Assembly: GCF_000330505.1 (NCBI RefSeq) | Contig: NW_004440263.1 | Location: forward strand, 210,976 to 274,975 | DNA length: 64,000 nucleotides | Reading direction: 5' to 3' | From: Entamoeba invadens IP1 | Taxonomy: Eukaryota; Evosea; Mastigamoebida; Endamoebidae | The notes under the pieces: generated by a model | The model's database searches: none | Seen by the model: the letters and a program-made list of their open reading frames with translations, nothing else | What the model was told of the DNA's origin: nothing | Translations under genes and position numbers: made by a program | Part shown: piece by piece, positions 20,859 through 31,338 of the stretch | Numbering within the stretch: the first letter of the stretch is position 1 | Layout: the number at the start of each line of letters is the position of its first letter

Positions 20859-21262
20859 ACCACCACCACTTTACCAAAAAAAATATTTGCCGCGAGTGTT
20901 TTTTGAAGGAAGTCCACTTTTCAGCCACTGTTTGTGCGTCCCCATGTCACCCACTTTCCCTGTCCGTACTGTGTGGACGCAGATGTGGTCCCCCCGCTTG
21001 CGGGGGGGTCAGGGGGGATCCGCGCCAAGGGAGGACTTGGAAAGTGGGTGAAACGGTGCACAAACAGACCGTTTGAGTGTGTCTTCAGAGCCTTCTTTTC
21101 AATGCTCCTTCTCACTTGGTTTCCACTAACTCGAGGTGATTTTTCGGCATTTTTTGAATTCGGGAACCAGACCTAATATCTTCCCATTTTCCTATTTACT
21201 ATAATTTTAATTTGAATATGATTCGAAATAGAAAAAATAAATCTATTTTAAGAGGTGGTGGT
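20859..21262 (+). ncRNA. Candidate structured RNA, about 400 nt
   Basis: The ends can pair: ACCACCACC(A)CTT at 20859-20871 with AAG(A)GGTGGTGGT at 21250-21262, 12 pairs with one A.A mismatch. Inside, CTGTTTGTGC (20928-20937) pairs perfectly with 21058-21067, and TCACCCACTTTCC (20947-20959) with 21039-21051. A GC hairpin, CCCCCCGC-TT-GCGGGGGG, sits at 20990-21007. The core is by far the most GC-rich non-coding sequence in the window. Size, long closing helix, a GAAGGAAGTCC string near 20905 and GGGTGAAACGGTGC at 21046 recall RNase P/MRP-type RNAs, but I cannot place all conserved regions, so the class is open. Strand is also uncertain. Confidence 0.45.
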
Positions 21263-22213
21263 TTTCAATGTAAGTTACAATAATAATCAAATAAAAAAAA
21301 TAATGTTTTTAAAAAGTTAAACAAACTAAATATAGAACAAATAGGTATATTTTTTTAATGATACTAATTTTTAATGTAATTCGCAGGTTTTATTTTGAAT
21401 TAAAACGAATTATTGAATAAAGATATATTATCCATATATATATATTGAAATATACATCATACTTTTTATATTATTTATTCTAATTACATGTTTTAACAAT
21501 TTATAATTGTTATGATATAAATGATAGATAATGTTCGACAATGAAGTAAACAATTTAATTGTTGTTTGAATACAAAATATTAAAAGCACATAAATAAAAA
21601 TGTTTTCTAATCATCATGATAAAGTACCAATGTCGATTAATATTTTATTTTAATGAACATGTTTTTATGTTCAAATATATAATATCAACTTATGATATTT
21701 TCAATAACAATATCTTTATTAATATATGTTATTAATTGAAAATCGAGCAAAGTATTACTTAGAACTATCAATTTATTAGAGGTTTTTATATTTCAATCAT
21801 TAAATCGACATCCAATCATCATTATTTACGATTAAATATATCACATGTTGTATTTATTTCATTGTAAATCTACATTAAAAGAATAGTATTATAAACGTAC
21901 ACTTTTTTGTTTGGTATTGTATTTCACTGATTAAATCCCAATATACTGCCATATTAAGTTATCGAACATCTTATTTATTGGTGGCATAACTCTTATTTTT
22001 TTACCATTCTTAACTAAACGATTTAATCCTCACATTTTCCCAATAAATAAGTAAACACACTCTTTAGATAATACGTAAATCTTATTTATAATGTTGTTTC
22101 TTTTATTTTTAGACTGTTGCTAAGCGATTTTTGTATAATTAGTAACCAACATTAAAAAAATGGTTTATTTTAATCCAAACAATTGAATAAAAATGTGAAA
22201 AAAAGTTGTAACA

Positions 22214-22395
22214 ATGACTATATTATTGGCGGTTTTGTTATATTTCTTTGCTATGATCCTTTCATTGTCAGCTATTCAATGGGAAAACAAGTAAAATGAC
22301 AATCAATTCGTTTCTGAAGAATTGATTGTTCTTGAAAATAATGAAGTCGTTTTCTCAAAAATGCAACGATCAAAATGTTTATTGGTAAGTGTTCT
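22214..22395 (+). pseudogene. Signal-peptide-encoding fragment with in-frame stop
   Basis: The ATG at 22214 opens a 26-codon frame that reads as a strong signal peptide (MTILLAVLLYFFAMILSLSA) and stops at TAA. The same frame then stays open for about 34 codons of mixed, protein-like composition (FVSEELIVLENNEVV). This looks like the start of a secreted-protein gene broken by a stop; a tiny secreted peptide is the alternative. Family unknown. Confidence 0.3.
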
Positions 22396-23858
22396 TTAAA
22401 CGATATATAATATTTTTATCAGTAATATTTTAGTCGTTTTATTCTTGAATTACACTTTTTTATTCTTTAAAATATAAACATTCAGTTTTAAATAACATAA
22501 CAGTGCTTTTCAGGTCAAAGTAATGGACATTTGTTTTCTTCATTGTTTTTAAGTCGTGTTTAAAAATCAGTAATTTATAGTTTCTGTATAGTAAAAATGA
22601 GCTATAAAAAGTTCAGACCATTTAACTACAAAAGAGCCAATTATCCTTAACAAATGCCAATAATTGTCCTCTGCAATCGGGAAGTTTGAGTCAAAAGATC
22701 AAATTTCAATACAATCCCGAATTTGCAGTCTTGTTGTTCCTTTTAAAAGGCCGAATATTTCGCCATAAAAAATACAAAACTCTAAAATTAGCAAAAATAA
22801 AGCGGCACAAATATATTTGCATCTATTTGTATATCCAAAACAAATACAAATAACAAGTAAAAAGAGACCAATATAACGGGATATCTATGTGTTTTGTCCT
22901 ATGGAAATTATTAGATCCGACTAAAAAAACAACACAAAGCGACAACCAAAGCATTTTTATATATTTTAAAGTATTCAAATCAGACATACTGAGCTATTGT
23001 TCTTCAAGTCTGTTTTGCCCAATAAAAATTTTCAAACCAATGAAAGAAGCCCTTTTCAAACATATTTCCCGTTTATTTCAAACAAGTTATATACAAGTTT
23101 CCCTCTATATTCTTATCTGTAAGAAAAACCTTTTCATGACCAAAAACACGGAAAACCCCAGCACTTCATGCCACAAAAAGTCGGGAATTTTTCCCAATAA
23201 TTTATTTTTTTTACTTCGACATTCACTAAGATCCATCCTTGTTTTCTTTTTTCTTTGTTTTTCCAACTACCTAAATTTCCCACCCTTTTACCAATATTTT
23301 GGCCGTTATTGTCCTTATAAGAAAGTTCATTCAAAATTGCAAAACATGGTGTTTGTGACCATACATTCGCATATACCAGTCATGTCTCATTCGTAGCAAA
23401 ATCCGTGTATTTTTTCATGGTCAGTGTTAGAACTATAATTATATAATATATTTAATTATAATATTGTTAATGTTGTTACCACAAATTAGAAAACGCGGCA
23501 ACTTTCAAAACACCCAAAAAAACACCACTAAATGCTAAAGTCAGATGCTCAAGACACTTTTCTCTTTTTTGAGTCTTTTCGACCAACCACTTTGCTCTTG
23601 AATTAATTTGAGCAAAGACGATGTAGTGAATGCCACATTGTGGAATGTTTTGCCAAACCTAATTACTTATTCCTTTTTTTCTTCAATTTCCCACCAAAAT
23701 TCCATGTAAATGCAACCAAATGAATTAAGAAGAGAACAACCAAGCAATTGACTTAAAAATTTACCATTTCTAAATTATACAGACTATCGAAGAGCATCGA
23801 ATTTTCTTGATAAAAAAGACGACTGAAATACGCTCTCCATCTTGAAAGTGAAACACAT

Positions 23859-24707
23859 ATGAGTCAACGTAGTGGGCCGATAACTCGAGTACATAAGAGT
23901 GTGGGTCACCAATCTTTTTCTTCAACACAATCGCCCCTTTTCAATCTATCAAGTGAGAGGAAAAATTCGGTAGACTCCATCTTGGTCTCCCCAAGGTATT
24001 CATTGGCTACAGAGTCTCCAGTGGAGTACGTGTCTGTTGTCCCCAAGTCTCCTACTCTTTCCCTCTCGACTGACAGTTATGCGTACTCCAGTGCAACTTA
24101 TATGTGCTCACAGACACCTCCACTGTCACTGAACTCGACAAAAAGAGAACACCAAAAGCTCTTTGGAGTCGACCCAAAATTGGCTGAGAAGTGCGACCAA
24201 ATCTTCCCCAGAGTGCCTAAAATCAATAAAGTCCCATTGATCAAAACAACACATCTGAGCCAGCTCATATTGAGGAATACTAAGCTTCAATACATCGACG
24301 CGAGGTATCCCCCAGAATTTGCTGCGGGACACGTAAAAGACGCGATCAATGTGTGGAATGAGGTCACTCTTGTTCAGCGCTTTAACCCAATGCGAACCTT
24401 AAATGACTCGGAGAAATCCGTGATAATCATTTACTGCGAATTCTCACAAAGACGTGGTCCTAAAGTCGCGAATTTGATCCGGGAATATGACTGGAACAGA
24501 ATGGTCGAGACGGGATCACAAGAGTGGAGCTTCCCTGAAATCTATTTGCTTGATGGGGGGTTCAAATGTATTTATGAACAAATCCCTTTCATCTGCGAGG
24601 GTTGCTATACTCCTATGAGAAGTAAAGTCGTCTTCGATGAGGTTCGAAAAGTTAGAGCGACTAAGTCACTCAGCTTGTCGTTGGGTTCGCCTGTCAATTT
24701 TATGTAA
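23859..24707 (+). CDS. CDC25-like dual-specificity phosphatase (first copy)
   Basis: Protein of 282 aa, single exon. The C-terminal half (about 135-255) is a rhodanese-fold CDC25-type domain: DARYPPEFAAGHVKDAINVWN, then the active loop YCEFSQRRGP with catalytic Cys193 and Arg199 (CX5R intact), then LLDGGF. In other eukaryotes CDC25 removes inhibitory phosphates from cyclin-dependent kinases. The N-terminal 110 residues are Ser/Thr/Pro-rich and disordered, a likely place for phosphoregulation. It lacks the long N-terminus of metazoan CDC25. An arsenate-reductase-like or plain rhodanese role is less likely because of the CEFSxxRGP signature. A second copy lies at 46897-47652. Confidence 0.8.
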   Translation: MSQRSGPITRVHKSVGHQSFSSTQSPLFNLSSERKNSVDSILVSPRYSLATESPVEYVSVVPKSPTLSLSTDSYAYSSATYMCSQTPPLSLNSTKREHQKLFGVDPKLAEKCDQIFPRVPKINKVPLIKTTHLSQLILRNTKLQYIDARYPPEFAAGHVKDAINVWNEVTLVQRFNPMRTLNDSEKSVIIIYCEFSQRRGPKVANLIREYDWNRMVETGSQEWSFPEIYLLDGGFKCIYEQIPFICEGCYTPMRSKVVFDEVRKVRATKSLSLSLGSPVNFM

Positions 24708-25378
24708 TTTTATATAATACTCTTTCAACATGTTTGTAGTATTTTGCTTGTTTAACTAAGTAATTCAATCATTTCAAATCACTTCGGTTCTGTAAAACTT
24801 ACTTATAACCTTCCTTTCTTCTATTTCTATATGTCACATTTTCTTGAAACATTTGTTTTTATTTTACCATTAAAATGTGTTTTATTTTTAAATTAAAATC
24901 ATTTTGAATGAATTTTGTTCGGTATAGTTTATTTTATAATATATTTTACTATTATTTTGTTGCCATTAATCACAAGAATTTTAATTTATGAATTTTATTT
25001 TATAAAGTAATTGTTTTATTATTAAATTTATTATAATAAAATACTTATTTTTCTAACTTAAATTTTAATTATCACAACTTAATTTTATTTATTAGTAATA
25101 AATAAAATTATTACGACGAATTAGAAAATAAAATAATTTATATAATATAATTTATTTTAAACTATTATAAATTATTATATTACTAATAAATAATAATTCC
25201 ATTTATTTACCATAATTATAATATATTAAACCATTATAATTTTTACTATAGAAATTACTCAGTAAATTATTTTCTGAACAACAAAAAAGAAGCTATAATT
25301 ATTAATTAATAATCTATTAAATATAGTAAAAACTGGGTTAGGGCAGAAAAAGAAAATCGACCCAACTTTCAATGTCAA
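24708..25378. other. AT-rich spacer before L13
   Basis: A/T-rich, no gene. Just before L13 there is an out-of-frame ATG (25372) opening a short upstream reading frame that overlaps the L13 start. Confidence 0.5.
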
Positions 25379-26266
25379 ATGAGACACAACCAGGCGTTAC
25401 AGAACAATCACTTTAGAAAAGCACATTGGGAGACTAAAGTCCATACCTGGTTCAAACAACCATTCCGTGCTGTTCGCCGCCATCAAGTTCGAGTGACTAA
25501 GGCAAGACAAAGTTTCCCGAATCCAATTAAGATGTTGCGCCCATCTGTTCATTGCATGGGACAGAAATATAACTACAAATTGAGACTTGGGAAGGGATTT
25601 ACTCTTGCTGAATTGAGAGCCGCACACATCGACGCGAGATTGGCGCCAACCATTGGAATTGCCGTTGACAGAAAGCGAAGAAATCTGTCCCAAGAGTCTG
25701 TCAACAGAAACAAATCTCGCCTTGAATCATACATGGCCAGACTCACCGTCTTACCAATGCACAAATCAGCAAAGGCGATGAGAGCACAGAAGGACATTAA
25801 AGAGGCGGAGAGCAGAAAGAAGAAGGCTGAAGCCATTAAGAAGTTCCTTGACGACCACAACAAGAAGGTGAGAGATCTCAAAGCTAAAGTTATTACCTTG
25901 AAGAAGGAATATTTGGCTAACAAGACTATTGAGAAGGGAAAAGAATTGAAGGCTTGCTCTAAGGCTTGGATCGCCGCTCAAAAGGAATTCAAGAAGAACG
26001 TCAAGAAGGACCACAAGAAGTACATGGAACTCGCTAACAGAGTCTTCAGACTCCCTGTTAAGGCCGTCGAGTGCACTAAGAGAGTGATGGACCCCAACGC
26101 TGTCATTCCTCTCGAGAAGAAACAGAAGCTTGAGACTGCTAAACTCACTAAGGGAATGCAACAGAACAACGCAGTCGCTATCTTGAAGAGACAAAAGAAC
26201 ATCGCTAAGGCCGTCTCCGGTATTGCTAAGGGTGCTAAGAAGGTTGCTGCTACTAAAAAGAATTAA
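25379..26266 (+). CDS. RPL13: 60S ribosomal protein L13 (eL13) with C-terminal extension
   Basis: Protein of 295 aa. Residues 1-145 match the eL13 family: HFRKAHWETKVHTWFKQP, the RRHQVR basic patch, LRLGKGFTLAELRAA and IGIAVDRKRRN. eL13 is a structural protein of the large ribosomal subunit. Usual length is about 200-210 aa; here an additional Lys/Ala-rich helical region of about 90 residues follows, ending in a run of AKGAKKVAATKKN type. Codon use is more GC-biased than its neighbours (AAG, CTC, ATC favoured), as expected for a highly expressed gene. The first ATG in the family frame is used; an earlier out-of-frame ATG seven bases upstream may influence initiation. Confidence 0.92.
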   Translation: MRHNQALQNNHFRKAHWETKVHTWFKQPFRAVRRHQVRVTKARQSFPNPIKMLRPSVHCMGQKYNYKLRLGKGFTLAELRAAHIDARLAPTIGIAVDRKRRNLSQESVNRNKSRLESYMARLTVLPMHKSAKAMRAQKDIKEAESRKKKAEAIKKFLDDHNKKVRDLKAKVITLKKEYLANKTIEKGKELKACSKAWIAAQKEFKKNVKKDHKKYMELANRVFRLPVKAVECTKRVMDPNAVIPLEKKQKLETAKLTKGMQQNNAVAILKRQKNIAKAVSGIAKGAKKVAATKKN

Positions 26267-26651
26267 GAGTGAAAATGGCGTTGCGCTTGAAACAAAAATT
26301 TGACGTGAGAGTTATGTTATTTGTTAGTATCACTTGTCTTGTTCCTCACTGGTAGTTACACTATAAATCATTTTACTAGTTAAAAATAGAAGATAATATA
26401 TCCGTCATGCCATGCGGGACAATTTAGTTCACTACTATTTAATAATATAAATATACTATTACAATAATATATAAATATACTATGACCAATTCAACTCAAA
26501 TTTTTAGTCTTAAACAACAAGTCTTGGAGTAAAATAAGTAATGGTAAAATTTAGAGTTAAAAAGAAATTTAACTATAAAAAATATTTAATGAATAATTAT
26601 ACTAATTAATTACTTTTTTAATATTTTTATAATTTAAATTTTTTTAAATTA
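26267..26651. other. Spacer between L13 and the transposon
   Basis: No features recognised apart from A/T runs; ends at the target-site duplication of the Mutator-like element. Confidence 0.5.
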
Positions 26652-26660
26652 TTTTTATTG

Positions 26661-26853
26661 GATGGATATTTTTTAAACACAAACACGACACGTTGATGTT
26701 TTTATTATATAGTAATTTATAATTAATATTTACTACATTTTTATCACACTTATAACTAGAAATAGTAGTTGTTATTATTATTTTTTATAGTACTTAATTA
26801 TTACACAAAAAAATAAAAACTATATTTCTAATTTACATTAAGTTCGATAAAAA
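26661..26853 (+). repeat. Left terminal inverted repeat of the MULE
   Basis: 193 bp, begins GATGGATATTTTTTAAACAC; identical in inverse to 29153-29345. Confidence 0.95.
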
Positions 26854-26885
26854 ATTATTCGAATAAACAAAAAATAAAAAAGTAT

Positions 26886-29095
26886 TTATTTACTATTTTT
26901 CTGGTCTTCTTGTTTTTTTTCTTTATCGAAATGTTTGAACCGAAGGGACTTATCAACCAATTTGGATGTTATAGTTTTGGGTTTTCCTTTGCATTTGACA
27001 TATTTTGGATCCTTTATTTCCCCATCTTTATATTGAGTATCATCACTTTTACAATTCTCAACAATCTGTAAAAATTCCACAGCATTTTGAAATATTGTTC
27101 TTCGGCTTAATAGATTAGCAACATTACACAATTTCTTTTTAATATCACCTCTAGTTATTTCTCTTTCTTCTGTGATTATTCTAACTTCATGAGTTGGTTC
27201 AGTAGTGTTTTCTATAAATAAATTGGCTCTAAAATCTGCCTTTAAAAGGACAGGAGTGTTATTCTGGCATTTTACAATTGGACATATGATTGAATTGATA
27301 TCCAAGAAATACCCAATCGGACATCTACTGTCTTGAAAATTGTCTTCTTTAAAAAACCTATAATACAACATGTGGTGACAAGGAACCCCACTACTTGTGT
27401 ATAAGTTACAAGTACAATTATTACTATTTCCTATTGTGCAGTCTTCCATGCATGTAACAGTTTTATAATTGTTGAGGAGAGACTTAATTGCATAAGGTAT
27501 CAGAGTCTTTAACAAATTATCAGGGATGAGTAGTGAGAGTATTTGCATTTCTTTCTCTGTGAAAGGTTCTGCATTGCAATGCAATTGTTTTGTGTAAAGA
27601 ACAAAAGCTTGGGCAGCGGTACTCAACGAAGGAATTGTTTGTTGGAAGGACAAAGTTGCGTGAGAAAAAAAAACGCTTCAACCAAATTTGAAGTGGCATA
27701 TAATCTTTGGTCAACTTGCGATGGCAGAAAAGTATTTCTGATGTCAAATAGTGTTTTCAACATTCTATATTTGGTTGAAGGCTTTTAGACTTCGACTTAA
27801 GTAGATTTATCGGCCAGATAAACCACTGATAAAAAGTCTGCAAATTCTTTTTGAGTAGGCATGTTATCTACTTGTTGATCAGATGATATTTGGATTTCAG
27901 ACGTTTGCATCAAAAAGAGTAACTTGTTCACAAACAATGTTTCGGCTTTTAAAGTGTCTGAATTTTCCCGAAACATATCATAAAAAAGACCAATTATTTC
28001 TTCCTTTTTATTAAAATGTTTTTCCAAATTCCTTCCAATATGTAAATAACAATGACGTATTTTTGTAGCTGTACCAAACACCTCCAATAATGCCGAACTT
28101 TGTGCCTCTGATCTGTCTCCCGAAAAGCCGATAGGATGCTTTTTCCTTCTATCCAATTCACTTTTTAGTTGATTGAGGAAGGTCACAAAAGAGTTTTTCG
28201 TTGAATCGTATAAAAACCCAAAACACAATAATTGTGTTTTGTTGTTATTTTTAAAAACAACCGCAAATAACGGTTTGCCAAATTTGTTGGTGCAGTGTGT
28301 ATCATCAACCACAAGACAGCTTCCATCATAGTCTTGTATAGAAGTCAAACTCAGACAAAAACAACTTAAAAACCGACCTTCTATATATGTGAATATAACG
28401 GTATTGAAATCTTCTAGTGAATCAAAATAAGTTCTTAAATTTTCCGCTTGCTTCTTATTGTTATATCGATTTGATTGACATCTTATCTTATATAACTTTT
28501 GTGCATCTATTACAATGTTATTGTTGAGTCTTGACAGCGAACTTGAAATTCCATCATTGGCATCTTTAATTAACAACAATTTTGTTTCATCAGAAATGGT
28601 GTTATGTACTCCTTTAAGAATTGTTGATTCATCATGATTAAAATGCCAAGGATTAAAAATTATACCACTAACTTTTGAATCTTTGGCAATATAAAATATA
28701 ATTTCTGACGAACAACCTTTATGTTTACAAGAAAAGTATTGTTTTGGACCGTTGGTTCTGGTGTGCGTTGCTTTGTATATTTGTATTTGTTTTTCGCGGA
28801 GAGTATAAAAGGCAAATTTCTTCAATTTTGTATTTAGATTTACAGTTAAACTAGTCCCCAACAAATCAAACAATCCATTTCTAACTTTATTATTAACTGA
28901 AGAAAGAAAACTGTTATCTATTTGTTGACTAATTCTTATCCACATAACAGGATAGCCAATATTATCTATTACTTCCATGACAGACCTTGGCTTTAATTCT
29001 TCTTTTGATAAAGATTGGAGTTCGTTTTGTGTTGTAACACTCAGCGATGTAAATGCCACTCCTTTGAGAATGACTTCATAAATAAAAAGTGACAT
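26886..29095 (-). pseudogene. MULE transposase, interrupted
   Basis: Reading minus-strand from ATG at 29095, the first frame runs 432 codons to a TAA at 27797-27799. It contains an N-terminal FLYWCH/WRKY-like zinc region (C and H residues in YFSCKHKGCSSEIIFY and NPWHFNHD) and the DDE core (VVDDTHCTNKFGKPLF, SGDRSEAQSSALLEVFG, CYLHIGRNLEKHF). A second TAA follows at 27785-27787, yet homology-like sequence continues in the same frame to YATSNLVEAFF. At a run of nine T (27665-27673) the frame must shift by minus one to enter the last 255 codons, which carry a SWIM zinc finger (CTCN...PCHH). Two stops plus one frame change make it a probable pseudogene, unless spliced or recoded. Confidence 0.8.
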
Positions 29096-29152
29096 TTTGA
29101 ATAACAAGTTAAGTTTAAAAAAAAATAATACAAAAAGTTTGTGTGATTTGAA

Positions 29153-29345
29153 TTTTTATCGAACTTAATGTAAATTAGAAATATAGTTTTTATTTTTTTG
29201 TGTAATAATTAAGTACTATAAAAAATAATAATAACAACTACTATTTCTAGTTATAAGTGTGATAAAAATGTAGTAAATATTAATTATAAATTACTATATA
29301 ATAAAAACATCAACGTGTCGTGTTTGTGTTTAAAAAATATCCATC
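29153..29345 (-). repeat. Right terminal inverted repeat of the MULE
   Basis: 193 bp, ends AATATCCATC at 29345; no mismatch to the left arm seen. Confidence 0.95.
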
Positions 29346-29673
29346 TTTTTATTGATATGAGTTATTTATATTTACTATTATTAATAGTATTAAAACTATT
29401 TGCCAAAACCAATAAATGGCAAACTTGATAGTTGTATGTTTTTAAACAATATTAAACTTTTTATTTTATTAGTTTTTTTAGTAAAGAGATTAAAAAAATT
29501 CTATACTAATTAATAGAATGATGATAAGATAAAAGAACCATTCAATCAATACATGTTATAATAATTTTTATATAAAATAATAGCTTTTATTAAGCATTTG
29601 TCTACCATAGTGTAACGAGTAAGAGAAGCAAAGAAAACTTGATTTAATCACAAGAAACATCACAAGTAATATC

Positions 29674-30647
29674 TTAGAAAAGAACACAACACCCCGACTT
29701 TGCTTCGCTGGTTGTCTGAGTCACTTCTTTGGGATCTTCAGTCTTCTTTTCTTCGACTTTTTGATCTGCTGGCTTGTGTGCATTCTCTTCTTTTGCGGCG
29801 TCCATTAATAACTTCGCAACACACCCAAAGAGCTCTTTGATGTTAATGTTGTTCTGCGCGGATGTCTCGAAGAAGGGGATGTTGCCCCACTCCTCCGCTT
29901 GCTTTTTTGCTTCGTCCGTTGGGATCTGGCGCTGCTCTTCCAAGTCGCACTTGTTACCCGCCATCACCAACAGTGTCTTCTTCCCCGTCCTAAAGCCCAG
30001 AATCCCGTCACGGTGGTTCTTCAACGCGTGGAATGAATTCTTATTGTCGATTGAATACACCAACACAAACGCGTCTCCTTTCAAGTAATATTGCTCCCTC
30101 AATGATACTGCATATAAATTCTGTTATTCCAACATCCCTCTCATTTTGTGATTGTATGTATCAAGTGATTTACTATATCTATTACTATTTTATACTTTAG
30201 AAAATTACTAATCTTAATCTTCATCATAATGTAATTTACTCTGTCTATTACTATTGTAGAAATTAAAACAAACTATATTCCTCTTGACCAGTCGTATCTA
30301 TCTATTCCATTAGTATCATTTATTACCGTTAATAATTAAAAGAATAGAGTACTATATATATAATATATTTTGTTATAATTTATAATTAATAGAAAACGGT
30401 ACTATATATATAGTATTGTTTACTATAAAAACAAACTAGACTCATTTTCACCTTTTGCCCTTCGACATCGACTTCTGCCGCATAGGAGTCTTCGATTGTC
30501 GGATTATACTCGACATTGAACTCTCCTTTAACATAGAGAAGACATATAGCGGACTTCCCGACACTTCCTTCCCCAATCACGACGACCTTGTTGTGAGACT
30601 TTTGTCACTACAGAAATATAACAAACTTGGAATGTTTTTTCGGTCAT
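29674..30647 (-). CDS. Ras-family small GTPase, four exons
   Basis: Exons read as 30647-30627, 30598-30437, 30301-30274 and 30107-29674, all in frame, total 214 aa. Small GTPase cycling between GTP and GDP at membranes. Motifs: P-loop GEGSVGKS, switch I YNPTIEDSY (a Ras effector-loop form), switch II DTTGQEEY, GNKCDL and ETSAQ. The C-terminus GCCVLF is a CaaX box predicted to be geranylgeranylated (last residue Phe). Switch II has Thr where almost all Ras proteins have Ala (position 59 in Ras numbering). The first intron would be only 28 bases, so exon 1 (MTEKTFQ) is the weakest part. Exon 3 is 28 nt and was found from the DTTGQEEY match. The effector loop favours Ras/Rap over Rab or Rho. The RasGAP at 1171 is a possible regulator. 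Confidence 0.85.
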
Positions 30648-31338
30648 TTGTCGTTTTTCAGTTCTTTGCTGAGTGAAAACCCTTTTACAAGCTCCAAGTT
30701 GTTTTCTAAGTCAATTTGTGATTTGATTCGGGGAATCAGCCTGTTATCTTGGGGTTTTACTTGATTTATTCCACTTTATATTAGGATGAGTTGTTGCAAT
30801 AGTTCGGGTTATTATTAGTTATATTATTATTATATGATGTATTTTGGGATGTGTTCTTTATATCTTTAATTGTTCTCTCGTTCTGGCAAGTTATTATCAA
30901 TTTATCATTTTATAGGTGAATTGATTAATATATTTTACTATTTGGAACGAATCGAATTCTTTGGGTGGTAAACAACAGCTTAAATATGTTCATTATTTTT
31001 ATTCGTAAAAAAATAACTCATAATTTTCTGTAAAAAAAGTATTTTTAAGTATATCAAAACGCCCGTTTTTATACGTTGTTTTATCCGTAATTTTTGTTAC
31101 ATAAAAATAAAATTTAAAGGATCTATCGTTTTTTTTACTTTTGAACTTATAGTTTTGACCTTTCAACATTCTTTCTTTTTCTGTTCCAGATTAATTCGAC
31201 TCAAATCACCAAATTATACTTTTTAGTAAATAAAACTATAATATTACCAAATTTTGACAAACATGTTTTTTTTGGTGACAATTCCAAGCGTTTGTCGTAT
31301 CCCATCCACTCGCGAAATTATAAAAATAGTAAAAAAAA
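30648..31338. other. Intergenic spacer
   Basis: No gene seen. AT-rich, with no inverted-repeat element that I could delimit. Confidence 0.5.

Larger units (their letters stand above)
20201..23858. other. 3.6-kb gene desert around a structured-RNA candidate
   Basis: Apart from the GC-rich fold-back locus at 20859-21262 and a signal-peptide fragment at 22214, I find no convincing gene. A 169-codon frame at 22887-23396 lacks any domain, is rich in Phe/Ser/Lys and has no upstream promoter box, so I left it out. Base composition in 22600-23500 is less AT-rich than the rest of the desert, possibly an old decayed insertion. Confidence 0.5.
26661..29345 (-). mobile_element. Mutator-like (MULE) DNA transposon
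   Basis: A 2685-bp element bounded by terminal inverted repeats of 193 bp (26661-26853 and 29153-29345) that I compared base by base and found identical. The 9-bp sequence TTTTTATTG directly abuts both ends (26652-26660 and 29346-29354), the duplication size typical of MULEs. The interior carries a MULE transposase reading minus-strand. Perfect arms and duplication imply a recent insertion. Confidence 0.93.

Noticed and set aside
20921..21176. Short frames on both strands over the GC-rich locus
   Set aside because: The pairing of arms explains the sequence better; translations are low-quality and their starts and stops fit nothing.
22887..23396. 169-codon frame in the desert
   Set aside because: Starts at ATG but has no domain, strange Phe/Ser/Lys composition and no promoter box; may be chance in a less AT-rich stretch.
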